A DNA stretch of 43,813 nt from Elusimicrobiota bacterium (GCA_016204945.1 JACQJQ010000003.1:1-43813); one strand, 5' to 3'; shown: positions 10,228 to 20,900, counted from the first letter of the stretch. A program made the numbers and translations. Notes: a model not told the origin generated them from the sequence alone.

Positions 10228-11966
10228 GCGTCCGGCGGCGGCTCGCGCGCTACTTGCGGCCCTATCTCGGCCGCTTCGCCTGGGCTTGCCTCGCGATGAT
10301 CGCCGTTTCCGCGTTCAACGGCATGGCCATTCTCCTTCTCAAGCCGATCGTCGACGAGGTCTTCATCGCGAAGGACCTCCGCATGCTCGCCCTCGCCGTC
10401 GCGGGCGTGCCCCTACTCGTGGCCCTCAAGGCCGTCGCCTCGTACGTTCAGAACTACCTCATGAGCTGGATCGGCCAGCGCGTGAGCCAGCAGATTCGCG
10501 AGGACCTGTTCCGGCATCTGCACCTGCTTCCGCTCGAGTACTACTCGGGCCTGCGCGGCGCCGACGTTCTCTCGCGCGTGACCGGGGACCTGACGCTCGC
10601 GCAAAACGCGCTGACGACCTTGCCGGTGTACCTGATCCGGGACAGCATGACCGTGGTGTTCCTCGTCGGCTCCCTGTTCAAGCTCGATTGGCGCCTCGCC
10701 CTGCTGGCGGTGTTCGGCTCTCCCCTGTCGCTCGCCGCCCTGTACGTCCTCTCGCGCAAGATGCGCGACGCCAGCCGCCAGTCCCAGATCGCCGTGGACC
10801 GCCTGCACCACCGATTCCAGGAAAGCGTGCAGGGCATGATGACGGTGAAGGCCTTCAACTATGAGGAAGGCGCCACCGAGAAATTCCGGGAAGAAAACGA
10901 ATCCTTCTTCCAGCCGATGATGCGCTACCTGCGCGCCACGGCCCTGATGAATCCCCTGCTCGAGCTCGGCGCCTCGGTCATGGTCGCCGCCGTCATCTGG
11001 TTCGGCGGCGGCGAGGTGATCCTCGGACGCATGACGCCGGGAGCGTTCTTCGCCTTCATGGGCGCCCTGCTCGTCGCCTACGCGCCGATCAAGAATCTCG
11101 CCCGGATCAACGCCGAGGGGCAGCGCGCATGGGCCTCGGCCGAACGTCTTTTCCAGATTCTCGAGGAAAAGCCCGCCGTGCCGCGCAAGCGGATGCCCGA
11201 CTTTCAGCGCCTCCTATCGGGAGTTCGCCTCGAGGGCGCTGGCTTCCGCTATCCCGGCGCGCGCGGCTGGGCGCTGCGCGGCCTCGACCTGGATATCCCG
11301 AAGGGCGCCCGCACGGCGATCGTCGGACCGAGCGGGTGCGGGAAGACGACGATCGCGAAGATCCTCCTCCGCCTGCACGACCCCTCGGAGGGCCGCCTGA
11401 CCTTCGACGGCGCCGACGCCCGGGAATTCGACGCGTCCTCGATCCGCGCGCGCATCGGACTCGTGTCCTCGGACGCCGCGCTCTTCAACGACACCGTGTT
11501 CCAAAACCTGGCGCTCGGCCGCAAGGTTGTGACCCTCTCCGAGGTCGAGCGGGCCGCGCGGGCCGTCGGCGCGGAGGAATTCATCGCCGCCCTGCCCGAG
11601 GGCTACCAGACGACGCTCGGCGACTGGGGATTCTCCCTGTCCTCGGGGCAGCGGCAAAAGCTGGCGATAGCGCGCATGCTGCTCAAGGACCCGGAGATCG
11701 TCGTCCTCGACGAGGCGACCGCCCACCTCGACGAGCCCGCCCGGGCCGATATCCTTTCCGTGCTGAGAACCGCGCTCGCCGGGCGCACGGTCGTCACGAT
11801 CGCGCACGACCTGGCGTCCGTCGCGCCGGCGGATAAAATTTACGTCTTGAGCGCCGGCGGCCTGGCCGAGTCCGGAACGCATGCGGAGCTCATGGCGTCC
11901 CGAGGCCTGTACCGCCGGCTTTTCGAGCTGCAGAGCGCGGCGCGCGATTCCGGCGAGGCCTCTTGA
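10224..11966 (+). CDS. ABC transporter with fused TM and ATPase domains, MsbA-like
   Basis: Six-TM N-terminal half, Walker A GPSGCGKTT, LSSGQRQKLAIARMLL signature, Walker B EIVVLDEATAHLD; lpx operon context. Confidence 0.9.
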   Translation: MSVRRRLARYLRPYLGRFAWACLAMIAVSAFNGMAILLLKPIVDEVFIAKDLRMLALAVAGVPLLVALKAVASYVQNYLMSWIGQRVSQQIREDLFRHLHLLPLEYYSGLRGADVLSRVTGDLTLAQNALTTLPVYLIRDSMTVVFLVGSLFKLDWRLALLAVFGSPLSLAALYVLSRKMRDASRQSQIAVDRLHHRFQESVQGMMTVKAFNYEEGATEKFREENESFFQPMMRYLRATALMNPLLELGASVMVAAVIWFGGGEVILGRMTPGAFFAFMGALLVAYAPIKNLARINAEGQRAWASAERLFQILEEKPAVPRKRMPDFQRLLSGVRLEGAGFRYPGARGWALRGLDLDIPKGARTAIVGPSGCGKTTIAKILLRLHDPSEGRLTFDGADAREFDASSIRARIGLVSSDAALFNDTVFQNLALGRKVVTLSEVERAARAVGAEEFIAALPEGYQTTLGDWGFSLSSGQRQKLAIARMLLKDPEIVVLDEATAHLDEPARADILSVLRTALAGRTVVTIAHDLASVAPADKIYVLSAGGLAESGTHAELMASRGLYRRLFELQSAARDSGEAS

Positions 11967-13408
11967 TCCAAAAAAACGACCTGCTCGCCAAGTTCTCCGC
12001 CTACTCGCCGCACGTGGATCCGATCGCCCTCGAGCTCGCCTGGGACTTCGCGGAAAAGATGCACGTCAACCAGGCCCGCGCCTCCGGCGAGCACTATCTG
12101 ACGCATTGCGCCGCGGTCGCCGAGTCCCTGATCGAGTGGCGCATGGATCTGCCGTCGGTCTGCGCGGGCCTGCTCCATGACACGATCGAGGACACCTCCA
12201 CGACCGAAAAGCAGCTGCGCGCCGAGTTCGGAGAGGAAATCGCCATGCTCGTCATCGGCGTCACCAAGCTCGACGCCCTCAAGTTCGAGTCGCGAGACGA
12301 GGCCCAGGCCGAGAACTGGCGCAAGATGCTGCTCGCGACCGCGCAGGACATACGCGTCATCGTCGTCAAGCTTGCCGACCGCCTGCACAACATGAAGACG
12401 CTCAACTTCCTCCCCCGGGACAAGCAGGAGCGCATCGCCGCCGAAACGATGGCCCTGTACGCCCCGCTGGCGCACCGCCTCGGCATGTTCAAGCTCAAGG
12501 GCGAGCTCGAGGACCTGGCCTTCAAGTACGTGCACCCCGACGAGCACGCCGAGCTCATGGGCAAGGTCGCGGCCACGCACGCCGGAAGCGAAAAAAGCCT
12601 CGTGGAGATACGCGCGGCGGTGGAGAAGGTGCTCGCGGGCGCCAACATACCCTGCCGGATCCTCGCGCGCAGCAAGACGCTGTGGTCCATCTACGGCAAG
12701 ATGGAGCGCCAGCAGAAGCCCTTCGAGGACATCCAGGACGCCCTGGGCGTGCGCTTGATCACCGACACCGTGGCCAACTGCTACGCGCTGCTGGGCATCA
12801 TCCACACCCACTTCAAGCCCGTGGCGGGCTCCTTCACCGACTACATCTCGACGCCGAAGCTGAATCTGTACCGCTCGCTGCATACGACGATCGTCAGCCC
12901 GACCGGCGAGCTCGTCGAGATCCAAATCCGCACCGAGGAGATGCACCTCTCCTCCGAATACGGAATCGCCGCCCATTGGCGCTACAAGACCGGCGAATCC
13001 GCGCGCGACGCGCATATGGAGGAGAAGCTCAACTGGCTGCGGCAGTGGATGGAGTGGCTGCAGGACCTCAATTCGCCTCGCGAATTTCTCGACAGCCTCA
13101 AGACCGACCTCGAGTTCAACCAGGTCTTCGTCTTCACCCCGGCCGGAGAGGTGAAAGTCCTCCCCGTGGGCGCCACGCCCCTCGACTTCGCCTTCGCCGT
13201 GCACACGGCGATCGGCTTCTCCTGCGTCGGCGCGCAGGTCAACAACAAGATGGTCAAGCTCGACATGGCGCTCAAGTCGGGCGACATCTGCAAGATCATC
13301 ACGAAAAAAGGCTCGATGCCCAAGAAGGACTGGCTCGGCTACGTCAAGACCGCGCGCGCCCGCTCGAAAATCCGCCACTACCTGCGCGAGCAGGGCATCA
13401 TCACGTGA
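11963..13408 (+). CDS. RelA/SpoT family (p)ppGpp synthetase/hydrolase, short form (HD-synthetase-TGS only)
   Basis: LLHDTIEDT HD motif; FTDYISTPKLNLYRSLHTTIVSP synthetase; TGS VFVFTPAGEVKVLPVGATPLDFAFAVHT; stop soon after TGS. Confidence 0.92.
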   Translation: MIQKNDLLAKFSAYSPHVDPIALELAWDFAEKMHVNQARASGEHYLTHCAAVAESLIEWRMDLPSVCAGLLHDTIEDTSTTEKQLRAEFGEEIAMLVIGVTKLDALKFESRDEAQAENWRKMLLATAQDIRVIVVKLADRLHNMKTLNFLPRDKQERIAAETMALYAPLAHRLGMFKLKGELEDLAFKYVHPDEHAELMGKVAATHAGSEKSLVEIRAAVEKVLAGANIPCRILARSKTLWSIYGKMERQQKPFEDIQDALGVRLITDTVANCYALLGIIHTHFKPVAGSFTDYISTPKLNLYRSLHTTIVSPTGELVEIQIRTEEMHLSSEYGIAAHWRYKTGESARDAHMEEKLNWLRQWMEWLQDLNSPREFLDSLKTDLEFNQVFVFTPAGEVKVLPVGATPLDFAFAVHTAIGFSCVGAQVNNKMVKLDMALKSGDICKIITKKGSMPKKDWLGYVKTARARSKIRHYLREQGIIT

Positions 13409-13432
13409 CGCGGGCGGGGGCGGCTGCCCGCG

Positions 13433-13891
13433 CTAATCCCAGTCGTCGCCCTCGCCGCTCATGCGGGCAAGCCGGCTCTCGATCGCCTTCTCGCGCGAGG
13501 AGGCCTTCCGGGCGATCTTCGCCTTGAGCTCGGCGGCGTGCTTCTCCATCTTTTCAAGCATGGCCTTTTCCATGGCGAGCTTCGCGTCGAACAGCTCCCC
13601 AAGCGCCTTGCGCGCCTCCGCCTTGGCCGCGGCTTTCTCTGAATCCGAGCCCTGGCGCATGCTCCGCGCGATTTCGCGGATCTTCTGCTCCAGTTCCTGC
13701 ATCTTCTCGAACTTTTCCCTCATCGCCGGATCGCCGCCATGCGGGTCGCGCGGCCCCTTTCGGTCTCCGCGCGCTTCCATGCCTTCGCGCCGCTCGTTGC
13801 GGCCCCCGCGCTCGCCTCCGTAATCGTCGGCCGAAACAGCCGGCGATAAAACCGCGACAACCGCCGCCAACGCCAGCGCATAAAGTTTCAT
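13433..13891 (-). CDS. Small secreted, highly charged coiled-coil protein (unknown function)
   Basis: Signal peptide MKLYALALAAVVAVLSPAVSA, then Lys/Glu/Arg-rich helix; AGGAGG upstream of ATG on the minus strand. Confidence 0.65.
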   Translation of the reverse strand: MKLYALALAAVVAVLSPAVSADDYGGERGGRNERREGMEARGDRKGPRDPHGGDPAMREKFEKMQELEQKIREIARSMRQGSDSEKAAAKAEARKALGELFDAKLAMEKAMLEKMEKHAAELKAKIARKASSREKAIESRLARMSGEGDDWD

Positions 13892-13945
13892 GCCAAGTCG
13901 CCTCCTGTCAACGACGCCGAAGAATAGCCCCGAAACCGGACATCG

Positions 13946-15490
13946 TCAATAGCCATGGCGGCTTCTCTCCGCCTCGACCTCCGCCGCCACGGCCTCCCCC
14001 CGCGCCAAGGCGTCGGAAAGCGCCTCCCCGTCGCCGGGGCGCCACCAGCGGTACTCGTGAGCCGCGAGCCACGGGGCCGGGACCCGCGCGCGGTCCACGA
14101 AGACGAGCGCCTGGACGTCCCACCAGACCAGGGCCCAGCGCTCGCGCGGCAGGTACGAAATGTACCACGGCCGCGTCAGCTCGCGGCGGGAGCCGTCCGG
14201 GTAGACCCGCGCGCCCGCCGTCCGCGCCGGATAATTCCGGATCAGGAGCGCGTCGAGCCGGTTGCGCTCGATGAACGCGGCCATCGGCGCGGCGCCCGCC
14301 AGGGCCTCCTGCAGCTCCGCCAGCTGCCCGTGAAACAGGTAGCGCCCGTCGCCGTACACGCGGCCCTCCGGGCCGAGGCGCCAGCCCAGATAGCCGCCCC
14401 ACTCGTAGGTGTTGAACAGCCGCAGCGGCGCGAACACGGCGCGCTCCGCGACGACGAAGTCGACGGCCCGGCGCGCCACGTAGGCGTCCGAAAACGCCCG
14501 GCCCCAGGCCGCCCGCGCCGACGCCCCGGCGATCAAGACCGTCGCCGCCGCAAGCCCCGCCGCGGCCCAGGACGCCCGCGCCCGGGGCCACGCCGCGGCC
14601 AGGCAGGCGACCGCGGCCGCGGCGAAGCAGACGCTGAAGCGCGCGCTCGCCGCCGTGGCGAACGCGAGGGCCCCCGCGCTCATGGCGAGCGCGGGCGCGC
14701 GCGGCCAGGCGGCCCGCGCGGCCGCCGCCCCGACGAACAGCGCCGGAATCAATGGGCGTTGGAACGGCGAACGCCAGTCCACGGGCCCCCACTCGCGCAC
14801 GAATCGGCCGATCGAGTCGTCCCCGTGCGCCGCGATCGCCGCGTAAATCTTGAGGCCGTAGGGGTTGAGCAGGACGCCGAGCAGGGCCCCGCAGGCTTCC
14901 GCCCCCAGGCCCGCCGGTCTTGGGCCCCCGAAAAAGCGGGCGCCCAGGGCGTAGGCCGCGTACAGCGCCAGCCCCACGGGAAAGCCGGCGTGAAGATTGC
15001 CCCACAGCGCGAACAGGCCGAAACCGAAGAGAAACAACGCGCGTCCCGACTCCAGGCGCCGCAGCAGAAGCGCCGCGAACGCCGCGGTGAACAGGTCGGC
15101 GCGCAGGTCGGCGGAAGCCAGAATCGCGCAGGTCCACAGGCCGAGGCCGGCCGCCCGAGCGGCCGGAGAGGCCCCCTTGTCGCGCAGAATCCCGTCGAGA
15201 GGAAGGAAGGCGAGAGCCAGCATGACCGCCTTGAGCGCCCAAAGACCGCGCAGGCCGGCCGCGGCGTTCACGCCGAACCAAAGCGCCTGGGTCAGCCACT
15301 CGAAATCAATCCAGGGCGCGCCGAAACGCGTGAACGAGAACGGATCCGAGGCGGGGACGGCGCCATGGGCCAATATCCAGCGCCCGGCGGACAGATGCCA
15401 GAACAGATCCGGATTATGAATCGGAAGGCCCAAGACGAGCAGGGCCAGGGCGAGGGCCCAGGCCAGGAGCGCGCCCCCTTCCTTGTACAT
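13946..15490 (-). CDS. Polytopic membrane protein, glycosyltransferase/PMT-like (unknown function)
   Basis: Long hydrophobic ORF on minus strand with N-terminal LLAWALALALLVLGLPIHNPDLFWHLSAGRWIL; start set at MYKEGG. Confidence 0.65.
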   Translation of the reverse strand: MYKEGGALLAWALALALLVLGLPIHNPDLFWHLSAGRWILAHGAVPASDPFSFTRFGAPWIDFEWLTQALWFGVNAAAGLRGLWALKAVMLALAFLPLDGILRDKGASPAARAAGLGLWTCAILASADLRADLFTAAFAALLLRRLESGRALFLFGFGLFALWGNLHAGFPVGLALYAAYALGARFFGGPRPAGLGAEACGALLGVLLNPYGLKIYAAIAAHGDDSIGRFVREWGPVDWRSPFQRPLIPALFVGAAAARAAWPRAPALAMSAGALAFATAASARFSVCFAAAAVACLAAAWPRARASWAAAGLAAATVLIAGASARAAWGRAFSDAYVARRAVDFVVAERAVFAPLRLFNTYEWGGYLGWRLGPEGRVYGDGRYLFHGQLAELQEALAGAAPMAAFIERNRLDALLIRNYPARTAGARVYPDGSRRELTRPWYISYLPRERWALVWWDVQALVFVDRARVPAPWLAAHEYRWWRPGDGEALSDALARGEAVAAEVEAERSRHGY

Positions 15491-15507
15491 GCGGACCGGG
15501 TTGGCTA

Positions 15508-15708
15508 TTATCGAGTCGGACGAACCGCGCGCCCGGACTTGATGCAGTCCGTGCACACATAGACAGTCTGGGTCCGGCCCTCGATCGCGATCTTCTGCCG
15601 CTGAAGATTCGGGCGGAAGACGCGGCGGGTGGCCTTATGCGAGTGGCTGTAGCTGTTGCCGGACTTGGGGCCCTTTCCGCAACCGGGAATCTGACACTTG
15701 AATGACAT
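15508..15708 (-). CDS. rpmB: 50S ribosomal protein L28 (Cys4 form)
   Basis: MSFKCQIPGCGKGPKSGNSYSHSHKATRRVFRPNLQ...VCTDCIKSG. Confidence 0.93.
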   Translation of the reverse strand: MSFKCQIPGCGKGPKSGNSYSHSHKATRRVFRPNLQRQKIAIEGRTQTVYVCTDCIKSGRAVRPTR

Positions 15709-15740
15709 TGTACTCTCATTATAGCAAGTTGACGGACCAT

Positions 15741-17825
15741 ATGCGAGACATCGACGCGCCCGTGCAATACCTGAAGGGGGTCGGCCCCCGTCGGGCGGTT
15801 CTCTTCGAGCATCTCGGCGTCAGAACTCTAGGAGACCTCATTGCCCACTACCCCCGCCTTTGGCAGGACCGCCACGAAACCCGGGACCTGAGGATTCCCA
15901 CGGGCGGCCTCGTCGTCCTGAGAGGCCGCGTCCTGCGCGCCGCGCAGCACGCCGCGGGACCGGCCTTGGGCATCTACAAAGCGACGCTCGCCACCGCCCA
16001 CGGCAAGGTCGAGTGCCTCTGGTTCAAGCACCTCTCGCGCGGCTACGACGCCTTCGCGTCGTTAAAAAGCGGGGCGGCCGAGGGCGCCGACTTGTGGGTG
16101 ATCGGCCGCGCCGAGCCGGACCTGACCGGCGTGCGCGAAATCCGAGTGGACGAGCACTATCCCCTGGCCGACGAGCGCTGGCGCATGCACGCGGGCCGCA
16201 TCACTCCCGTCTACGCGCTGACCAAGGGCCTGTCCCAGCGCCTCGTGCGCGAGGCCGCGCACAAAGCCCTCGAGCTCGCCGCCGATTCCGCGCGCGATGC
16301 GGTGCCCGCCGAGCTCATTGCGAAGCGAAAACTGCTCGCCGCGCCCCAGGCCCTGCGCGGCATCCACTTCCCCCGCTCGGACGCGGAGCTCGAGGCCGCG
16401 CGCGCGCGCCTTGCCTACGAGGAGCTTCTGCTGCTCGAGCTGGCCTGGATCCTCAAGCGCCGCCAGACCCGCGGGCTGCGCAAGCGCTTCTCCTACGAGA
16501 TCAAGCGCGCCTTGCTGACGCCGTTTCGGCAAAGGGCCGGCTTCGAGTTCACCCGCGCGCAGAAGCGCGTCATCAACGAGATCTTCGACGACATGCGCAA
16601 ACCCTATCCGATGACGCGCTTGCTCCAGGGCGACGTCGGCTCGGGCAAGACGGTGGTGGCGCTCTCCGCGCTGCTTCTCGCCGTGGAAAACGGGGGCCAG
16701 GGCGCGCTGATGGCTCCGACGGAGATCCTGGCCGACCAGCACCGGGCGACCCTCGACCGATTCCTGGACGGCCTGCCCGTGAGGATCGCGTCCTTGACCT
16801 CGCGCACGCCCAAAAAGGAGCGCGCGCGGATTCTCGCGGCGGCGGGCGCGGGGGAGGTCGACATCGTCGTGGGCACCCATGCCCTGCTCGAGAGCGGCGT
16901 TTCCCTTCCGAATCTGCGCCTGGCCGTCATCGACGAGCAGCACCGCTTCGGCGTGCGCCAGCGCACGACCCTGCGCCAAAAAGGGAGCCTCATCGACCTG
17001 CTCGTCATGACGGCGACGCCGATCCCGCGCACCCTGGCGCTCTCGCTGTACGGCGATCTCGAGGCCTCGACGATCGACGAAATGCCGCCGGGACGCGCGC
17101 CGATCAAGACCTTCCTCTCTCCCGAGGCAGAGGCCTTCGCCGCGGTCCGACTCGAGGTCGCGGCCGGACGCCAGGCCTATATCGTCTATCCGATCATCGA
17201 GGAATCCGCCCGGCTCGACCTGCAGTCGGCCAAGTCCGAGTTCGAGCGCCTGAAGACCTCGGTCTTTCCGGGCATTCGGACGGACCTCATCCACGGGGCC
17301 ATGACCGGCAAGGCCAAAAGCGCGGTCATGCGCCGCTTCGCCTCGGGCGAAACAAAAATACTCGTCGCGACCCAGGTCATCGAGGTCGGCATCGACGTGC
17401 CGAACGCGACGGCGATGGTGATCCAAAACGCCGACCGCTTCGGCTTGGCGAGCCTGCACCAGCTCCGGGGCCGCATCGGCCGCGGCGGCGGCGAGTCCTG
17501 CTGCCACCTCGTCGCCGACCCGCGCACGGAGCACGCCCGCGCGCGCCTCGACATCATGGCCGCGACCGCGGACGGCTTCAAGATAGGAGAAGAGGACCTC
17601 AAGCTGCGCGGCCCGGGCGAGCTGCTCGGCACGGCGCAAAGCGGCGAGCTTGCGCTGGCCGTCGCCGACATCCTGAAGGATACGGAGCTCCTCGGCCTCG
17701 CGCGCGCCGACGCCGACGAGCTGCTCCAAGCCGACCCCAAGCTGTTGGCGCCCGGCCACGGCCCCCTGCGCGAGCGCCTGATCGCCCTCTACCAAAGCCG
17801 CTGGAACTGGATCGACCTCGCTTAG
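15741..17825 (+). CDS. recG: ATP-dependent DNA helicase RecG
   Basis: PVQYLKGVGPRRA; RLLQGDVGSGKTVVA; IDEQHRFGVRQR; MTATPIPRTLALSLYGDL; HQLRGRIGRGGGES. Confidence 0.95.
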   Translation: MRDIDAPVQYLKGVGPRRAVLFEHLGVRTLGDLIAHYPRLWQDRHETRDLRIPTGGLVVLRGRVLRAAQHAAGPALGIYKATLATAHGKVECLWFKHLSRGYDAFASLKSGAAEGADLWVIGRAEPDLTGVREIRVDEHYPLADERWRMHAGRITPVYALTKGLSQRLVREAAHKALELAADSARDAVPAELIAKRKLLAAPQALRGIHFPRSDAELEAARARLAYEELLLLELAWILKRRQTRGLRKRFSYEIKRALLTPFRQRAGFEFTRAQKRVINEIFDDMRKPYPMTRLLQGDVGSGKTVVALSALLLAVENGGQGALMAPTEILADQHRATLDRFLDGLPVRIASLTSRTPKKERARILAAAGAGEVDIVVGTHALLESGVSLPNLRLAVIDEQHRFGVRQRTTLRQKGSLIDLLVMTATPIPRTLALSLYGDLEASTIDEMPPGRAPIKTFLSPEAEAFAAVRLEVAAGRQAYIVYPIIEESARLDLQSAKSEFERLKTSVFPGIRTDLIHGAMTGKAKSAVMRRFASGETKILVATQVIEVGIDVPNATAMVIQNADRFGLASLHQLRGRIGRGGGESCCHLVADPRTEHARARLDIMAATADGFKIGEEDLKLRGPGELLGTAQSGELALAVADILKDTELLGLARADADELLQADPKLLAPGHGPLRERLIALYQSRWNWIDLA

Positions 17826-17863
17826 GCCTGATTTTCACGCTGGCGCCCGAAGTCCCGAAGCGC

Positions 17864-17869
17864 TATACT
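17864..17869 (+). promoter_or_regulatory. Putative -10 box (TATACT) for metH leader
   Basis: TATACT ending 9 nt before the first paired base of the predicted aptamer (17879). Confidence 0.5.
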
Positions 17870-17878
17870 ATGCCCCGT

Positions 17879-17933
17879 CGTTGGCGAGGATTTAAGCCCA
17901 ATTGCCCCGGGCCCAACGGGAGCTAAAACGGCG
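17879..17933 (+). promoter_or_regulatory. SAM-II-like (SAM-II/SAM-V core) riboswitch aptamer upstream of metH
   Basis: P1 CGTTGG(17879-17884)/CCAACG(17913-17918); conserved GATTTAA, ATTGC and GCTAAAA blocks in order; pseudoknot GCC(17896-17898)/GGC(17930-17932). Confidence 0.75.
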
Positions 17934-17935
17934 AA

Positions 17936-17963
17936 AAAGACCACGCCATGCGGCGTGGTCTTT
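17936..17963 (+). terminator. Perfect 12-bp hairpin between the SAM-II-like element and metH; possible attenuator
   Basis: AAAGACCACGCC / GGCGTGGTCTTT with loop ATGC; weak downstream T tract (CAATTT). Confidence 0.55.
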
Positions 17964-17979
17964 CAATTTACAAGAAAAC

Positions 17980-20900
17980 ATGAGCCAAGGACGCCCGATT
18001 TTCACTGATCGCGGCCGCGAGGAGGAGCTCCGGGAGCTGCTCCATCGCCGTCTCCTCGTGCTCGACGGCGCCATGGGCACCATGCTCCAGGCCCGCGACC
18101 TCGGGGCGGCCGATTTCGGCGGCGAGGCTCTCGAGGGCTGCAACGAAAACCTCGTCCTCGTCCGCCCCGACGTGATCCAGGACGTCCACGAGGCCTACTT
18201 CGCGGCCGGGGCGGACCTGGTCGAAACCAACACCTTCGGCGCGATCCGCCACGTGCTCTCTGAATACGGCCTTCAGGACAAGGCGCGCGCGATCAACAAG
18301 AAGGCCTGCGAGCTCGCGCGCGCGGCCGCCGCCAAATATGCGACCGCGGACAGGCCCCGCTTCGTCGCCGGCGCCCTGGGCCCCGGCACCAAGACGATCT
18401 CGGTCACCGGGGGCATCACCTACGAGGAGGTCCTCGAGGGCTACCGCGAGGCCGCGGCGGGCCTGCTTGAGGGCGGCGCCGACCTCGTCCTGCTCGAGAC
18501 CCAGCAGGACACGATCAACGTCAAGGCCTCGATCAACGGCATCCACGCCGCGTTCCGCGACGCGAAGCGCTCCATCCCGATCATCCTCTCGGTCTCGATC
18601 GAGACGATGGGCACCATGCTCGGCGGCCAAGACATCGCCGCCTTGGCCGACGCGGTCGCCCACTTCGACCTGCTCGCCATCGGCATGAACTGCGCCACGG
18701 GCCCGGACTTCATGACCGACCACCTGCGCACATTATCTTCGTTAACGCGCGCTTTCACGATTTGTTATCCGAACGCCGGTCTGCCTGATGAGAATGGCTC
18801 CTACAATGAAAGTCCCGCCATGGTCGCCAAAAAGGTGGGCCGTTTCGCCGATGAGGGCTGGGTCAATCTCGTCGGCGGCTGCTGCGGCACGACGCCGGAG
18901 CACATCAAGCTTATTTCGCAGGCCGTGGCGGGCAAGCCCCCGCGCCGCGCGCACAAGCCCCGGCGCTCCTCCGTCTCGGGCATGGAGTCTTTGTCCCTCG
19001 ATGAGGACCGCCGCCCGTTGATCGTGGGCGAGCGCACCAACGTCATCGGCTCGCGCAAATTCAAGGAGCTCATCGTGGGCGGCGAGATCGAGGCCGCCGC
19101 CGAATTGGCCCGCCACCAGGTCCGCGCCGGCGCCCATATCATCGACGTCTGCCTGGCCAACCCCGACCGCGACGAAAAAGAAGACCTCGTCGCCTTCTTC
19201 GACAAGGCCGTGCGCAAGGTCAAGGTCCCGTTCATGATCGACTCGACCGACGCCAAGGTCATGGAGGAGGCCCTCAAGCGCGCGCCCGGCAAGTGCATCC
19301 TCAACTCGATCAACCTCGAGGACGGCGAGGAGCGCTTCGAGGCCGTCATCCCCCTCGTCCACCGATTCGGGGCGGCGCTCGTGGTCGGCGCGATCGACGA
19401 GGACAAGGTCATGGGCATGGGCCTCACGCGCGGCCGCAAGCTCGAGATCGCCAAGCGCTCTTTCGACCTTCTCACGACAAAGTACGGCATCGCGCCCGAG
19501 GACATCATCTTCGATCCCCTGGTCTTCCCGGCGGGCACCGGGGACAAGAATTACTGGGGCTCCGCCGTGGAAACCATCGAGGGCATCCGGATCATCAAGG
19601 CGGCCATGCCGCGCTGCAAGACCGTTTTGGGCATTTCCAACGTGTCCTTCGGCCTTCCGGCGGCCGGGCGGGAAGTCCTCAATTCCGTTTTTCTTCACCA
19701 CTGCGTCGAGGCGGGGCTCGATCTCGCCATCGTCAACGCGGAAAAACTCGCGCGCTATTCTCAAATTCCGGATGTCGAGAAAAAGCTTTCCTGGGACCTC
19801 CTTTCTTGGACCGGCCCCGGCGACCCCAAGCATCCAGCCGGCTTCGACGCGGTGGCGGCCTTCTCGGAACACTTCCGCCGGGTCAAGACCGTTGAGAAAA
19901 CCCCCTCCGAACGGCTCAAACTTCCAATTCATGTCCGCGTGGCCAAGAACGTCGTCGAGGGCTCCCAGGAGGGCCTCAAGGCCGATCTCGACGAGTTCCT
20001 CAAAACCCTCAAGCCGCTGGAAATCATCAACGGCCCCCTGATGGCCGGCATGGACGAGGTCGGCCGCCTCTTCGGCGCCAACACGATGATCGTCGCCGAA
20101 GTCCTCCAGTCGGCCGAGGTGATGAAGGCGGCCGTCGCCCACCTCGAGCCGCACATGACGTCGGCCGACTCCTCCACCCGCGCGACCATCGTCCTGGCGA
20201 CCGTCAAGGGGGACGTGCACGACATCGGCAAGAACCTGGTCCACATCATCCTCAAGAACAACGGCTACAAGGTCGTGGACCTCGGCATCAAGGTCGCGCC
20301 CGAGCAGCTGCTCGAGGCGATCCGCGCGCACAGGCCCGACGCGATCGGCCTGTCCGGCCTTCTGGTCAAGTCGGCCCAGATGATGGTCGTCACCGCCGAC
20401 GACCTGACGGCGGCGGGCGTCCGCCTGCCGATCCTGGTCGGCGGCGCCGCCCTTTCGCCGCGCTTCGCGGCCAAACGCATCGCGCCCTCCTACGACGGCC
20501 CGGTGTTCTACGCGAAGGACGCCATGACGGGCCTCTCCCTCGCCAACGATTTTTTCGGCGAGAAGCGGGAAGCGCTTCTCGCCAAGAACCGGGAGATCCA
20601 GGAGTATCTGCGCGCGGAAACGGCCGCCCCGGCCGAGGCCGCGCCCGAAAGCCCGGACTCGCCGCGCATCACGATCACCCACGAGGCGCCCCCGACGCCG
20701 CCGGACCTCAAGCTCCACGCGCTCTCCGATTTCCCCGTGGATGAGATCTTCCGCTACATCAACCCGATCATGCTGTACGGCAAGCACCTCGGCCTGCGCG
20801 GGAACCTGGAGCAGCACCTCAAGGACAAGAACCCCAAGGCCGTTGAGCTGCATCGGCGCGTGCGGGCGCTCCAGGACGAGATCCTGGCGAAGGGCCTCAT

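Noticed and set aside
13409-13434. Inverted repeat CGCGGGC...GCCCGCG between the RSH gene and the minus-strand gene as a terminator
   Set aside because: Stem is plausible but there is no T tract on either side; in this GC-rich background the support is weak.
13955-15562. 535-aa plus-strand ORF opposite the polytopic membrane protein
   Set aside because: Arg/Gly/Pro-rich shadow frame; minus frame has plausible TM segments and start.
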